Both the position numbers and the translations under genes were made by a program. From JAPWJZ01 sp041287865 (GTDB lineage: Bacteria; Pseudomonadota; Alphaproteobacteria; Micavibrionales; UBA2020), in assembly GCA_041287865.1 (NCBI GenBank), contig JBGGMV010000115.1, positions 1 through 64,000 of the forward strand: a stretch of DNA of 64,000 nucleotides, written 5' to 3'. Positions 1 to 8,232 of this stretch are shown here, one piece after another. Numbering within the stretch: the stretch's first letter is position 1; each line of letters begins with the position of its first letter. The notes beneath the pieces were generated by a model. The model did no database searches. It was not told the origin of the DNA and worked only from the letters and a program-made list of their open reading frames with translations.

Positions 1-88
1 CTTATATTTTCAAACGCAAGGCCATCAGTAGCATTTCGCATGCCATCTAATTCATGTGACGCCCTAACGGGCTTACCCCTCACCCTGA

Positions 89-111
89 CCCTCTCCCACA
101 AGGGGAGAGGG
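89..111. repeat. Short palindrome of a dispersed repeat family
   Basis: A CCCTCTCC / GGAGAGGG inverted repeat lies just ahead of the first gene. It resembles the CCTCTCC-TTT-GGGAGAGG palindromes at 1106-1123, 1248-1267 and 40276-40295, so it looks like a diverged member of the same dispersed family. Bases 1-88 hold no gene that I can support. Confidence 0.55.
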
Positions 112-137
112 GACTATTTTTTGTGGGGGTGTTCGTT

Positions 138-1073
138 ATGAACGACACCTACGCCATCGACGTTCGCAACCTCACGAAATCCTTCGGCGATAAAAAGGCC
201 GTGGATCATGTGAACCTGCGCGTGCCGAAGGGGAAGATTTACGGGTTTCTGGGCCCCAACGGTTCGGGCAAGACGACGACGATGCGGATGCTCTGCGGGC
301 TTCTGACGCCGGACGAGGGCGAAGGCACCTGTCTGGGCTTCGATATCCGCACGCAGTCGGCGGCCATCAAACGCCGTATCGGCTATATGACGCAGAAATT
401 CAGTTACTGGGAAGATTTGAGCATCCGCGAGAATTTGAATTTCGTGGCGGAGATGTATGGCCTCGATAACGTGAAAAGCCGCGTCGATGCCGCGCTTGAC
501 CATCTGGGGCTGACCAACCGGCAGAAACAGCTGGCGGGGCAGCTGTCGGGCGGGTGGAAACAGCGCCTTGCGCTGGCCGCATCCATTTTGCATGAACCGG
601 AATTATTGCTGCTGGACGAACCCACCGCCGGTGTCGACCCCAAAGCGCGGCGCGAATTCTGGGATGAAATTCACCATCTGGCCGCGCAGGGCATCACGGT
701 ATTGGTGAGCACCCATTACATGGACGAGGCCGAGCGCTGCCACGCCATCATTTACATGTCCTACGGCAAGCTGGTGACGCAGGGCACGATCCGCGAAGTT
801 CTGCAGGGCGCGGGGCTTTTCACCTGGGTGGTGAAGGGGCCGCAGTTGATGGCGCTGGCGAAGAAGCTGGAACAGGACAAGGCCGTCGCCAGCGTTGCGC
901 CCTTTGGCGACAGTCTGCACGTGAGCGGCACGGATGCCGCGACGCTGGAGGCCGCGCTGCAGCCCTATATCGCGGCGGGCGGCTATGTGTTTACCAAGGC
1001 TGACCCGTCGTTCGAGGATGTTTTCATTCATTATATGTCGACGGCGAAAGACGCCTATGCGGGGGCGAAATGA
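138..1073 (+). CDS. ABC transporter ATP-binding protein (ABC-2 exporter)
   Basis: This is the ATPase of an ABC-2 type exporter; it hydrolyses ATP at the inner face of the cytoplasmic membrane to drive the permease encoded just downstream. With the ATG at 138 as start, the Walker A motif GPNGSGKT is at residues 39-46, followed by a signature LSGGW (usually LSGGQ) and a Walker B LLLLDEPTAGVDP. An in-frame GTG at 123 would add five residues, but the ATG gives the usual N-terminus. About 311 residues is normal for DrrA/YhhJ-system ATPases. The substrate is unknown; drugs or other hydrophobic compounds are typical of the family. It is separated from its permease by 213 bases carrying a palindromic repeat. 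Confidence 0.93.
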   Translation: MNDTYAIDVRNLTKSFGDKKAVDHVNLRVPKGKIYGFLGPNGSGKTTTMRMLCGLLTPDEGEGTCLGFDIRTQSAAIKRRIGYMTQKFSYWEDLSIRENLNFVAEMYGLDNVKSRVDAALDHLGLTNRQKQLAGQLSGGWKQRLALAASILHEPELLLLDEPTAGVDPKARREFWDEIHHLAAQGITVLVSTHYMDEAERCHAIIYMSYGKLVTQGTIREVLQGAGLFTWVVKGPQLMALAKKLEQDKAVASVAPFGDSLHVSGTDAATLEAALQPYIAAGGYVFTKADPSFEDVFIHYMSTAKDAYAGAK

Positions 1074-1099
1074 AAACAGCTTCTCCAAAAGTCGCGCCT

Positions 1100-1277
1100 G
1101 ACTTTCCTCTCCTTTGGGAGAGGAAGGGGCCCAATGCTTTATATGCGCAGGCGTCAGCCTGCGGCATTGGGAAGGTGAGGGTACTTCGGGCGGCGAATAC
1201 CGCTGGTAGTACCCTCACCTCCCCCCATGCTCCGCATGGGTCCCCCCTCCTCTCCCAAAGGAGAGGAGGAAGTCGCG
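1100..1277. repeat. Nested palindromic repeat element
   Basis: About 175 bases between the ABC ATPase and its permease are almost wholly inverted repeats. The outer arms (1100-1124 and 1248-1274) are near-perfect reverse complements containing CTCTCCTTTGGGAGAG. Inside are CCCAATGC/GCATTGGG (1130-1137, 1164-1171) enclosing GCAGGC/GCCTGC (1147-1162), AGGTGAGGGTAC/GTACCCTCACCT (1173-1184, 1209-1220), and CCCATGC/GCATGGG (1224-1240). It looks like a REP- or MITE-like element inserted into an operon. Its right end supplies purine-rich sequence just upstream of the permease start. Confidence 0.75.
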
Positions 1278-1286
1278 AGGTGCCCC

Positions 1287-2432
1287 ATGGCCGGTAACAC
1301 CGAATCCTTCTCCTTCCGCCGCGCCTTCGCCGTGCTGAAGAAGGAATTTATCCAGCTGCGCCGCGACCGCATGACGCTGCGCATGATTATCATGCTGCCG
1401 CTGATGCAGCTGCTGCTGTTCGGCTATGCGCTGAACAACGATCCGCGCCACCTGCCCGCCGCCGTCCTGTCACAGGACCATAGCGGTTTTGCCCGCGCGG
1501 TGGTGGCGGGGCTGAAGAATACCACCTATTTCAACATCGATTTTGAGCCCGCGACGGAAGCCGAAGCGCAGGCGCTGGTGGACGACGGGCGCGCGCAATT
1601 TATCATCACCATTCCGTCCGATTTCGGGCGAAAACTGGTGCGGGGGGAGCGGCCGCAGATACTGGTGCAGGCCGATGCGACCGACCCGGTGGCGACATCG
1701 GGCGCGCTGGGGTCGCTTGCTGGCGTTGTCGACCGCGTGGCGCGGAATGAATTGAAGGGCGTGACGGGCGATTTGAAGGCGACGCCGCCGCCCGTCGACG
1801 TGCTGCTGCAGCGCATGTACAACCCCGAGGGGTTTACCCGTTACAACATCGTGCCGGGCCTTATCGCCATTCTGCTGACCATGACAGGCATCATGATGAC
1901 GGCCATGACGATGACGAAGGAGCGCGAGCGCGGATCGATGGAAAACCTGCTGGCCATGCCCTGCCGCCCGCTGGAGGTGATGATGGGCAAGATCGCGCCC
2001 TATGTCATCATCGGTTACATACAGGCCTTTATTGTCGTGGTGGTGGCGAAGTTTCTGTTCGATATCCCGATATTGGGCAGCCTGTGGTTATTGGCGGGCG
2101 CGCTGTTTGTCTTTATCACCTGCAATATGGCGCTGGGCTTTACGCTGTCGGCGGCATCGCAAAATCAGGCGCAGGCGCTTCAGGCATCGATGATGATGAT
2201 GATGCCCTCTATCATGCTGTCGGGCTTCCTGTTCCCCTTCCGCGGCATGCCAGACTGGGCGCAAGTCATCGGCAATATCCTGCCTGCCACGCACTTCATC
2301 AACATCTCGCGCGGGATATTGTTGAAGGGTAACGGATTCATGGAAATCTGGCCGCATTTCTGGCCGCAGCTGGTGTTTATGGTGCTGATTACGGTGCTGG
2401 CGATGAAGCGGTATAGACAAACTTTAGACTAA
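1287..2432 (+). CDS. ABC-2 type transporter permease
   Basis: This is the membrane subunit partnering the upstream ATPase. It begins with KKEFIQLRRDRMTLRMI, a cytoplasmic lead-in typical of YhhJ/YbhR-type permeases, then one membrane segment, a large extracytoplasmic domain (roughly residues 45-185) and a C-terminal block of five hydrophobic segments. KERERGSMENLLAMP is the conserved coupling motif of ABC-2 permeases. I chose the ATG at 1287 because it directly precedes the conserved N-terminus and has GCGAGG six bases upstream; an earlier in-frame ATG at 1227 lies inside the repeat and encodes no family-like sequence. About 381 residues is the usual length. Substrate unknown. Confidence 0.92.
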   Translation: MAGNTESFSFRRAFAVLKKEFIQLRRDRMTLRMIIMLPLMQLLLFGYALNNDPRHLPAAVLSQDHSGFARAVVAGLKNTTYFNIDFEPATEAEAQALVDDGRAQFIITIPSDFGRKLVRGERPQILVQADATDPVATSGALGSLAGVVDRVARNELKGVTGDLKATPPPVDVLLQRMYNPEGFTRYNIVPGLIAILLTMTGIMMTAMTMTKERERGSMENLLAMPCRPLEVMMGKIAPYVIIGYIQAFIVVVVAKFLFDIPILGSLWLLAGALFVFITCNMALGFTLSAASQNQAQALQASMMMMMPSIMLSGFLFPFRGMPDWAQVIGNILPATHFINISRGILLKGNGFMEIWPHFWPQLVFMVLITVLAMKRYRQTLD

Positions 2433-2460
2433 CGCGCGTGCGACACGCTGGATTAAAAAA

Positions 2461-2489
2461 AGCCCGGCATCGCTGCCGGGCTTTTTTTT
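2461..2489. terminator. Rho-independent terminator, probably bidirectional
   Basis: A perfect 9-bp stem (2461-2469 with 2474-2482) and 4-base loop are followed by a run of seven T and preceded by a run of A. It sits between convergent genes: the ABC permease ending at 2432 and the minus-strand peptidase ending at 2504. It can therefore serve both. Confidence 0.9.
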
Positions 2490-2503
2490 AATTCAATCCA
2501 CAA

Positions 2504-3118
2504 TTACCAGTGGCGAACGCGACCGGTATCGACGTGGACGAAGTTGGAGCGGGGATAGTAACCCACGCCGCCCGAGTTCAGCTTGATCGCCGACTGGCGC
2601 ACGGACGAGAGGCTGGTGCCCGGCAGGCGCAGGTCGCAGGCCTGGCCCGTCATGTGCAGGCTGTGGCGCGCCACGCCGCGGCTGTGGCCGCGCAGCTTGG
2701 CGTTGGTTTTTTCGGAGCGATAGCCCGAAAGGATCTCGAACATGTTGTAGTTCTGCAGGCGGTGCTGCAGCACATACATGATGTCCATCAGGCGCGGATC
2801 GATCGGGTAGACGTCGCCGGAGCGATGGTCTTTCATCACCGATTTGATCTCGCCGAAAGCGTCCGGCAGGTATTTGCCGTTGTACCAGTATTCGCCGGTG
2901 AATTTCGCGCCGGTGTGGGTGTTGGTGATCTTCATCTCGCGGCCCTTGATCGCCATGGTGGCGGGGGCGGAACCCAGTGCAATTTCGGGCGTCCACATGC
3001 CAAGCGCGGCAAGCGCCATGACGCCGCCTTTGAGGAAGCCGCGGCGGTCCGACTGGTACTTCTCGGCTGCATCGCTGTTAGCGGCCATAAGCTTGGCCGG
3101 GTCGATAAAACGGTTCAT
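2504..3118 (-). CDS. Tat-exported YcbK/DUF882-type M15 peptidase
   Basis: The 204-residue protein has a twin-arginine signal (SDRRGFLKGG followed by a hydrophobic stretch) and so should be exported folded to the periplasm. The C-terminal half matches the DUF882/YcbK family, relatives of peptidase M15 that cleave peptidoglycan cross-links. The likely zinc ligands are the His and Asp of SLHMTGQACD and the His of FVHVD. FEILSGYRS is also typical of the family. E. coli YcbK (MepK) is a murein endopeptidase; the same role here is an inference. It is a single-gene unit ending at the shared terminator at 2461-2489. Confidence 0.88.
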   Translation of the reverse strand: MNRFIDPAKLMAANSDAAEKYQSDRRGFLKGGVMALAALGMWTPEIALGSAPATMAIKGREMKITNTHTGAKFTGEYWYNGKYLPDAFGEIKSVMKDHRSGDVYPIDPRLMDIMYVLQHRLQNYNMFEILSGYRSEKTNAKLRGHSRGVARHSLHMTGQACDLRLPGTSLSSVRQSAIKLNSGGVGYYPRSNFVHVDTGRVRHW

Positions 3119-3398
3119 GAGTTTACCCCATTGTTTATTAACACTTCGCTACTCCCTGCTAAACAATAGCAAAAAAAACGGGGTTTCAAGAATAAATGCT
3201 TGTTTTCATTCCATAACTTTGAAATCATGGGTTGAATTTCAGCGCCCCTGAGTAGTTTTCTTCCCCGCATGCTGCGGCACAGCAACTTCCTGCATGTCGG
3301 ATTTGTTTTCCGTAAAGCAGGTAATTTGCCTGAATAGTTTTACATAACGTGATTTTTGGGAACTTCAAGTAAGTGTACCCCAGAATTTTCTGGGGCGG
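3119..3398. other. Intergenic region, no gene seen
   Basis: An AT-richer stretch between two minus-strand genes. It should carry the promoter of the peptidase gene near 3119-3200 and the end of the esterase transcript, but I see no convincing sigma70 boxes, terminator hairpin or RNA gene. Confidence 0.5.
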
Positions 3399-4127
3399 TC
3401 AGGGGGTGGGCGGCTTGCGGGATGCGGCCTGTTTGGCCTTGAAGGGCTCGCCGGTGACGGCTTTGGTGAAGACGGCCAGCAGCTCCATCGACTTGGGGCT
3501 GACCTCGTGTTTCTGCTCCGGCACGATCACGCAGTCGGCGAAGAAGCCTGCTTTGTCGAAGGCCTGATGCACTTTTTCCGCATGCGGCGCGCCCGAATAA
3601 TCCTGCTGCTCCAGCGCGCCCGCGACGAGACCGATGGGCGGCATGGATTTCACAGGCCCAATGTTTTCAAGCTCCAGCGCGCCGCCCGACAGCGCGTAAA
3701 CCCCTGCAACCGGCGTGTTTCTCTGCAATGCCGTATAGACGGCCATGGTGCCGCCCATCGAAAATCCTGCGATGATCAGCTTGTCTTCACTGATGCCTTC
3801 GCGCTTCAGCACTTCGTCGATATAGGCGTTCATGTCTTTGGCGGCGAGGGTCGCGCGGCGGCCGATCTCCGCTTTGTCGGGAGCCTTGTCGCCGTCGAGA
3901 AGATCCTTGATGGGGAACCACGTATAGTACTTGTTCCCCTCCCCGTCCTGCCCGAATTCGAGGGGCCCGTCGGGGAAGACCAGCTTGGCATTCGGCAGGT
4001 GCGGCGAGAGCAACCCGCCCGCCCAGCTCTGCATCGACGCGCCGCTTGAGCCGAGGCCGTGGAAGAAGATCACCACATACTCGGGCTTTTTGCCGTCTTT
4101 CGGGTCTATCGATACATCGTTCAGCAT
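3399..4127 (-). CDS. Phospholipase/carboxylesterase-type alpha/beta hydrolase
   Basis: This 242-residue protein is probably a cytoplasmic serine hydrolase of the carboxylesterase/phospholipase (YpfH-like) family. It shows the oxyanion-hole segment FFHGLGSS near the N-terminus, the nucleophile elbow GFSMGG, and a late His in EQKHEVSP that fits the catalytic triad. VFPDGPLEF is also characteristic of the family. No signal peptide is visible. The physiological ester is unknown. It lies 28 bases downstream of an MFS exporter gene on the same strand, so the two may be co-transcribed. Confidence 0.88.
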   Translation of the reverse strand: MLNDVSIDPKDGKKPEYVVIFFHGLGSSGASMQSWAGGLLSPHLPNAKLVFPDGPLEFGQDGEGNKYYTWFPIKDLLDGDKAPDKAEIGRRATLAAKDMNAYIDEVLKREGISEDKLIIAGFSMGGTMAVYTALQRNTPVAGVYALSGGALELENIGPVKSMPPIGLVAGALEQQDYSGAPHAEKVHQAFDKAGFFADCVIVPEQKHEVSPKSMELLAVFTKAVTGEPFKAKQAASRKPPTP

Positions 4128-4155
4128 GGCAAGAAGCCTACCCTAAAGGGGTTGA

Positions 4156-5379
4156 TTATGTCAATACCCTCTTGGGACGGTCGGCCTGCATCATGACCAG
4201 CAAGGCAGCCGCCGCGACCCCCATAAAACCCAGCGTCACGGGCGTCAGGGTGCCGTTATACATCTGCCCGATATAGGTGCCCAGGCAGAGCGATATGATC
4301 GACGACACCGCCCCCGTCACCGCCGAGGCGATGCCCGCGATATGGCCCATCGGCTCCATCGCAATCGCGTTCAGGTTGCCGAACATCAGCCCCATCGCAA
4401 AATAGGGCACCGAGACATAGACGATAAACGCCACCAGCGACGGCCCGACAGTCTGGCAATAAACAAGGAACAAGGCAGACGACACGATGATGGCGACAGC
4501 CGCCATGCGGCACAGCGGCCGCATGCCGAATTTCTGCACGATCTTCGAATTCAGCAGCGACGAGGCGCCGAAGATAATCGCAAGGCCGCCGAACCAGGCG
4601 CTGAACATGGCGCCCTGCTGGAACATGTCCTGGAATATCTGCCGCGTGGAATTGAGGTAGCCGACAAAGCCGCCGAAGATCAGCCCCATGCAGACCATAT
4701 ACCCCGCCGTCACGCGCGTGGAGAGCACTTCCCTGAACCCCGCCGCCATATCGGCAATCCTGAACGGAATGCGTTTTTCAGGCGGCAATGTTTCCTCCAG
4801 CCCGAAATAGATCCAGACCATCATCCCCACCGCCACGACGAACAGCAGCGCAAAGATATAATGCCACGTGCCATAGAACAAAATCAGCTGGCCTAATGCC
4901 GGTGCTATCGCGGGCACCGCGACGAAGATCATCATGACCAGCGACATGATCCGCGCCATATCCTCGCCCGAATATTTGTCGCGCACGATGGCGACGGCGC
5001 TCACATAAGGCCCCGCCACGCCAAGCCCCTGCAGCAGCCGCCCCGCCAGCATCACCGGCATCGAGGGCGCCATCAGCGACACAAGGCTGCCGATCGCATA
5101 CAAAATAAGGCCGCCATACAAAACTTTCTTCCGCCCCTCCGCATCCGACAGCGGCCCGCAGATCAGCTGCCCCACCGCCATGCCCGCGAAGATCAGGACA
5201 AGGATATATTGCGTGTGGTTGACGTCGGTCACGCCGAGGTCACGCCCGATCACCTCCAGCGCCGGCAGGATGGCGTCGATGGAAATCGCAACAGCGGCCA
5301 TAAAGGAGGCCATCATGACAATGAACATTTTCATGCCGCCACCGTAAGGCCATGCGGTGAAGGTGGCAAGGAATTTCAA
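4156..5379 (-). CDS. MFS transporter, Bcr/CflA drug-resistance family
   Basis: A twelve-segment inner-membrane exporter of about 400 residues. The N-terminal ISIDAILPAL and the loop 2-3 motif GPLSDAEGRKK are typical of the Bcr/CflA branch of drug:proton antiporters. The second half carries a variant loop and the family-like ending with two hydrophobic helices. The start is uncertain: a TTG at 5379 with GGAG five bases upstream, or an ATG at 5334 that removes fifteen residues. It precedes the esterase gene and follows a cluster of small unknown genes on the same strand by 53 bases. Substrate not predictable. Confidence 0.9.
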   Translation of the reverse strand: MKFLATFTAWPYGGGMKMFIVMMASFMAAVAISIDAILPALEVIGRDLGVTDVNHTQYILVLIFAGMAVGQLICGPLSDAEGRKKVLYGGLILYAIGSLVSLMAPSMPVMLAGRLLQGLGVAGPYVSAVAIVRDKYSGEDMARIMSLVMMIFVAVPAIAPALGQLILFYGTWHYIFALLFVVAVGMMVWIYFGLEETLPPEKRIPFRIADMAAGFREVLSTRVTAGYMVCMGLIFGGFVGYLNSTRQIFQDMFQQGAMFSAWFGGLAIIFGASSLLNSKIVQKFGMRPLCRMAAVAIIVSSALFLVYCQTVGPSLVAFIVYVSVPYFAMGLMFGNLNAIAMEPMGHIAGIASAVTGAVSSIISLCLGTYIGQMYNGTLTPVTLGFMGVAAAALLVMMQADRPKRVLT

Positions 5380-5432
5380 CTGACTCCGACCCCTTTGATG
5401 GCTTGGAATGCCGCAGCCCCTTCAGGAATGTC

Positions 5433-5861
5433 CTACCCCCTGACCAGCCGGACCGAGGATACATCGAACTTGTCGTAGTTATTCACTGCGCCGTCGCTGA
5501 AACGTTGCTGCCATACAGCCAGAACATGATCGGTTGACGACGAAGTGTACCAGCTGCCGCGGTGATCCTTGCCGGCGGTATTGAAAGTGCCTTTCAGCGC
5601 GCCCTCGTCCTTGCTCTTGAAAAGCTCGTTCAGCTCGCGCCATGACGGGATGCGGAAATCATCCTTGCCGCCCAGCTGGAATTGCTTTGCGCACCATTTG
5701 GCCTTGCCAAGCGAAAGCCGCGCGCGGGCGTCGCCGAAATGAACATCGGCAGGAGCGGCGTACATCGCCCTGCCCGTGTCGGGCGAAATGCCTGCATATA
5801 CGGTACCGTCCTCCATTTTGTCGCCGATTTTCATGGGTTCTTTATTCGTGCTGTCGTTCAT
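5433..5861 (-). CDS. Small DUF1566-like protein, last gene of the unknown cluster
   Basis: The 142-residue product has no signal peptide or membrane segment. Its second half (FRIPSWRELNELF, then WYTSSS, WQQRFSDGA and a closing SSVRLVRG) has the layout of DUF1566/Lcl C-terminal domains, which fold like C-type lectin or fibrinogen-related modules and are often found in surface proteins. Here the domain is intracellular unless exported by another route. A clear AAGGAG ribosome-binding site precedes the ATG at 5861. It is the seventh and last gene of a compact minus-strand run starting at 8496. Function unknown. Confidence 0.75.
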   Translation of the reverse strand: MNDSTNKEPMKIGDKMEDGTVYAGISPDTGRAMYAAPADVHFGDARARLSLGKAKWCAKQFQLGGKDDFRIPSWRELNELFKSKDEGALKGTFNTAGKDHRGSWYTSSSTDHVLAVWQQRFSDGAVNNYDKFDVSSVRLVRG

Positions 5862-5890
5862 GGTTTTTCTCCTTGTTCTGGTTTGTGTTT

Positions 5891-6430
5891 TTAGGGCTTG
5901 AGATTGCGGAATGGATTGGCCGGCGGCTTCGGCGGCTTCGGTTCATGAGTTTCATGCTGCCATGACTTGAAACCTTCATGAACCGCGCGGCCGATTTCCG
6001 CCAGCTTCGCGGGATCGTCATATTCCGCGTCGGAAAGTTTCCCGGCTTCTTTCGCATAGGCGCGCAGCACCTGATGTGTCAGGCCGTCCCTGACATCGGT
6101 GAGGACGCTGATGGCCTTCGAGATCGTGCCAAGCATTTTCTGTTCCTCTGCGCCAAGCGGCGCGGAACCGGAATACAGCTTCTGGAACAGCAATTGCGCA
6201 AATTCACGGGTCTCCGCACGCGCATCCGCTGGCGCGCCCGGGGGAAGCGGCGGCAGGAAAATATCGGCAAGAAAAGCGTCTATCGCATCAAGGGCGGGAA
6301 TGTAGATATTCCGGGCATCCTTTCGCAGCATCTTGAAATATTCCGTCACATCCTCCGGTGAATCAGCTTCGAGCCACGAGGTCGCGATCATCGCCAGCCC
6401 CGCCTGATCTACTTCCTTCTTGTCACTCAT
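5891..6430 (-). CDS. Hypothetical protein, unknown cluster gene 6
   Basis: A 179-residue soluble, mostly helical protein with no motif I recognise. It has a proline-rich loop near residues 58-67 (FLPPLPPGAP) and a basic, proline-rich C-terminal tail ending in NPFRNLKP. The ATG at 6430 has AAGGAGA eight bases upstream, so it is very probably translated. It lies 29 bases upstream of the DUF1566-like gene and 26 bases downstream of the preceding gene. No catalytic residues can be named. Confidence 0.7.
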   Translation of the reverse strand: MSDKKEVDQAGLAMIATSWLEADSPEDVTEYFKMLRKDARNIYIPALDAIDAFLADIFLPPLPPGAPADARAETREFAQLLFQKLYSGSAPLGAEEQKMLGTISKAISVLTDVRDGLTHQVLRAYAKEAGKLSDAEYDDPAKLAEIGRAVHEGFKSWQHETHEPKPPKPPANPFRNLKP

Positions 6431-6456
6431 TTCTTTTGTCTCCTTGTTAAAGCTAT

Positions 6457-6834
6457 TCAGTATTTGATGTTCAGTTTTTTCTGGGCCTGGATTTGCCGCA
6501 AGAGCGTATGGGCGTCCTTGTTCCTGAAGGTCTGGACGAAGTCGTCGACATAGGGCAAGGCCTTCCTGATTTTCTCCGCCGCGTCGCTGCAGTTACGTTC
6601 CGCAATATCGGCGAGCGTCATCATGTCCGGCACCCAGTGATTCGTGAATTTCCAGCCTGCGGCCACGGCCGCCTTTTTCATGGCGGGCACACCCTGCGTG
6701 ACGGCGCGGAAGAGAACGCGCAGTACGCTTCTGCGGGCGGGCGTCTTGGGGTCGAGCAGGTCTTTCACCTGCGCCTCGGCGTAGTCGCCGACCTTGCGGA
6801 TTTTGTCTTCGAGATCTTTATTCCATACCGTCAC
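6457..6834 (-). CDS. Hypothetical protein, unknown cluster gene 5
   Basis: A 125-residue, basic, helical protein without signal or membrane segment. The GTG start at 6834 overlaps the TGA stop of the upstream gene (GTGA), indicating translational coupling. NHWVPDMMTLADIAERN and a C-terminal segment rich in Lys and Gln are the only notable stretches. I recognise no family. Confidence 0.68.
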   Translation of the reverse strand: MTVWNKDLEDKIRKVGDYAEAQVKDLLDPKTPARRSVLRVLFRAVTQGVPAMKKAAVAAGWKFTNHWVPDMMTLADIAERNCSDAAEKIRKALPYVDDFVQTFRNKDAHTLLRQIQAQKKLNIKY

Positions 6835-7244
6835 GGGGTTCTCCCTTTCGTATTCAAGTCAGGTTTGCGCCTGATATAGACGGCGACAAAATCCTCTTTG
6901 TTTATTTCGGGTCTTCTTTTGGCGGCCGCCTTGAACAGGTCAGGCAGTGATTTGCCATGCCCTTCCAGCCCGTCTTTGCTTGCAATGACCCATTTCTCCG
7001 GATACTTTTTCTCAAGCGCCGGCATGTTATCCATGATCCAGTTGAGCGCAGGCGGGTTTCCAGCAGGGACAGGACCCGGAACGAAGGGCTCGCCTTCGGG
7101 CAGCGGCGGAGTCCAGACGGGCCCTCCCCTCGACTGTATTCTAGGTACAGGGCCGGGCGCGCCCGGATATGCATCAAAGATATCCCCGCACGTTCTCGGG
7201 GCGGCGGTTGCCTTTTTTTGTTTTTTTGTATGTTTCACTTTCAT
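6831..7244 (-). CDS. Hypothetical protein with a DUF5678-like C-terminus, unknown cluster gene 4
   Basis: The 137-residue product starts with a lysine-rich tail (MKVKHTKKQKK) and a proline/glycine-rich linker (residues about 28-62). It ends in a compact domain: KYPEKWVIASKDGLEGHGKS, then a helix, then FVAVYIRRKPD. That end resembles DUF5678, a small domain of unknown function whose pattern is 'pgkWVA..dg.vva.gks'. A start-proximal AAGGA precedes the ATG. It overlaps the next gene by four bases and follows the preceding one after 27 bases. Confidence 0.68.
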   Translation of the reverse strand: MKVKHTKKQKKATAAPRTCGDIFDAYPGAPGPVPRIQSRGGPVWTPPLPEGEPFVPGPVPAGNPPALNWIMDNMPALEKKYPEKWVIASKDGLEGHGKSLPDLFKAAAKRRPEINKEDFVAVYIRRKPDLNTKGRTP

Positions 7245-7271
7245 GCTTTCCTTCTCTTATGGGGCGCGCGG

Positions 7272-7646
7272 TTAAGGCTTATAAAGGTCTTTTGCCAGCG
7301 GGTATGTCTTGGCTGCGATGGCCTTGACCGTGCTGTCGACCGCCCCCTGCCTGCTGCTGACCGTCAGCGCGACTTGCGCGAAGAGCTGTCCCGAGGAAAG
7401 GTAGCGCCGCGCCTTCCACGTCGGGGCCGCGACCGCGTTATAGGCAGCGGTGATGCGCTTCTTGTCGGCAGGCTCGATTTCTGCGGACAGCGCCATGGTA
7501 TGAACCTTCCGGCCGAGCGCCGCGGCAGGGTGCAGGATAATCCCCGCGCCCGCCAGCCATAGCGGCGAGGTGAGGAACAGGAACGACACCGTGCGGTTTA
7601 TAAACCATGCGGACTGGTGAAGAAAACCCTGATGTGGCGCTGTCAT
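7272..7646 (-). CDS. Hypothetical membrane-associated protein, unknown cluster gene 3
   Basis: 124 residues with one strong hydrophobic segment near the N-terminus (about residues 18-45, including FLFLTSPLWLAGAG), followed by a soluble, alanine-rich, helical domain. It is probably a single-pass inner-membrane protein. The ATG at 7646 overlaps the stop of the preceding membrane protein gene (ATGA), so the two are likely made together and may form a complex. No family recognised. Confidence 0.66.
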   Translation of the reverse strand: MTAPHQGFLHQSAWFINRTVSFLFLTSPLWLAGAGIILHPAAALGRKVHTMALSAEIEPADKKRITAAYNAVAAPTWKARRYLSSGQLFAQVALTVSSRQGAVDSTVKAIAAKTYPLAKDLYKP

Positions 7647-8206
7647 TTTGACATCTCCATTCCTTTATTGGCGCGGGTTCCGGCTGCCGGCGAGAGGGGC
7701 GGCGTGACGGATTCCCTTGCTGCCGCTAAAATGAACTTTTCCTTTAGCTGCGGGAACGCGGTCATGACGTCTTCAAAGCGCGGCGATGCAGAATAAGAGA
7801 GCGGTTCGCGCCCGAGAAGCGACGCGATGGTGGACTCAACCTTGTCGTCGATGTCCCCCAGCACCTTTGCCGTAGCGCCTTTTTTTGCAAAACTTTCCGC
7901 CGCGAGTTCCGAAAACGCCAATAGGAAAAGCAGGGCGATCACTGCGCAAAACACGACGGCCGCCGGGGCAATGATAACGGGCGCATATAGAAGCAGCGTG
8001 GACATCAGGTAAAAGTGTGTAAAGTTGTATTTGCGCTGCCATTTAATGGATGCGAGCTCTTGGCGCAGATCCGCGTGCGCAAGCAGCTTTTCGCCTGTCT
8101 CCTCAAGTTTTTCCGCAGCTTTGAGTTTTTCATCAAGCTGTAAAATTCTGTTACGGGCCGTCATCTTGTTTTTGAGAAGCCTGAAGGCTTCACTTGCCGG
8201 TTTCAT
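7643..8206 (-). CDS. Hypothetical membrane protein with coiled coil, unknown cluster gene 2
   Basis: I place the start at the ATG at 8206 because AGGAAGGG lies just upstream and the longer in-frame reading is arginine-rich, non-protein-like sequence. The 187-residue product begins with about 60 residues of charged coiled-coil-like helix, has two adjacent hydrophobic helices (about residues 70-115), and ends with a soluble domain. It overlaps the next gene by four bases and follows the previous one after 26 bases. No family recognised. Confidence 0.68.
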   Translation of the reverse strand: MKPASEAFRLLKNKMTARNRILQLDEKLKAAEKLEETGEKLLAHADLRQELASIKWQRKYNFTHFYLMSTLLLYAPVIIAPAAVVFCAVIALLFLLAFSELAAESFAKKGATAKVLGDIDDKVESTIASLLGREPLSYSASPRFEDVMTAFPQLKEKFILAAARESVTPPLSPAAGTRANKGMEMSK

Positions 8207-8232
8207 GTTTTTGACCCTTCCTGAAATGATTG

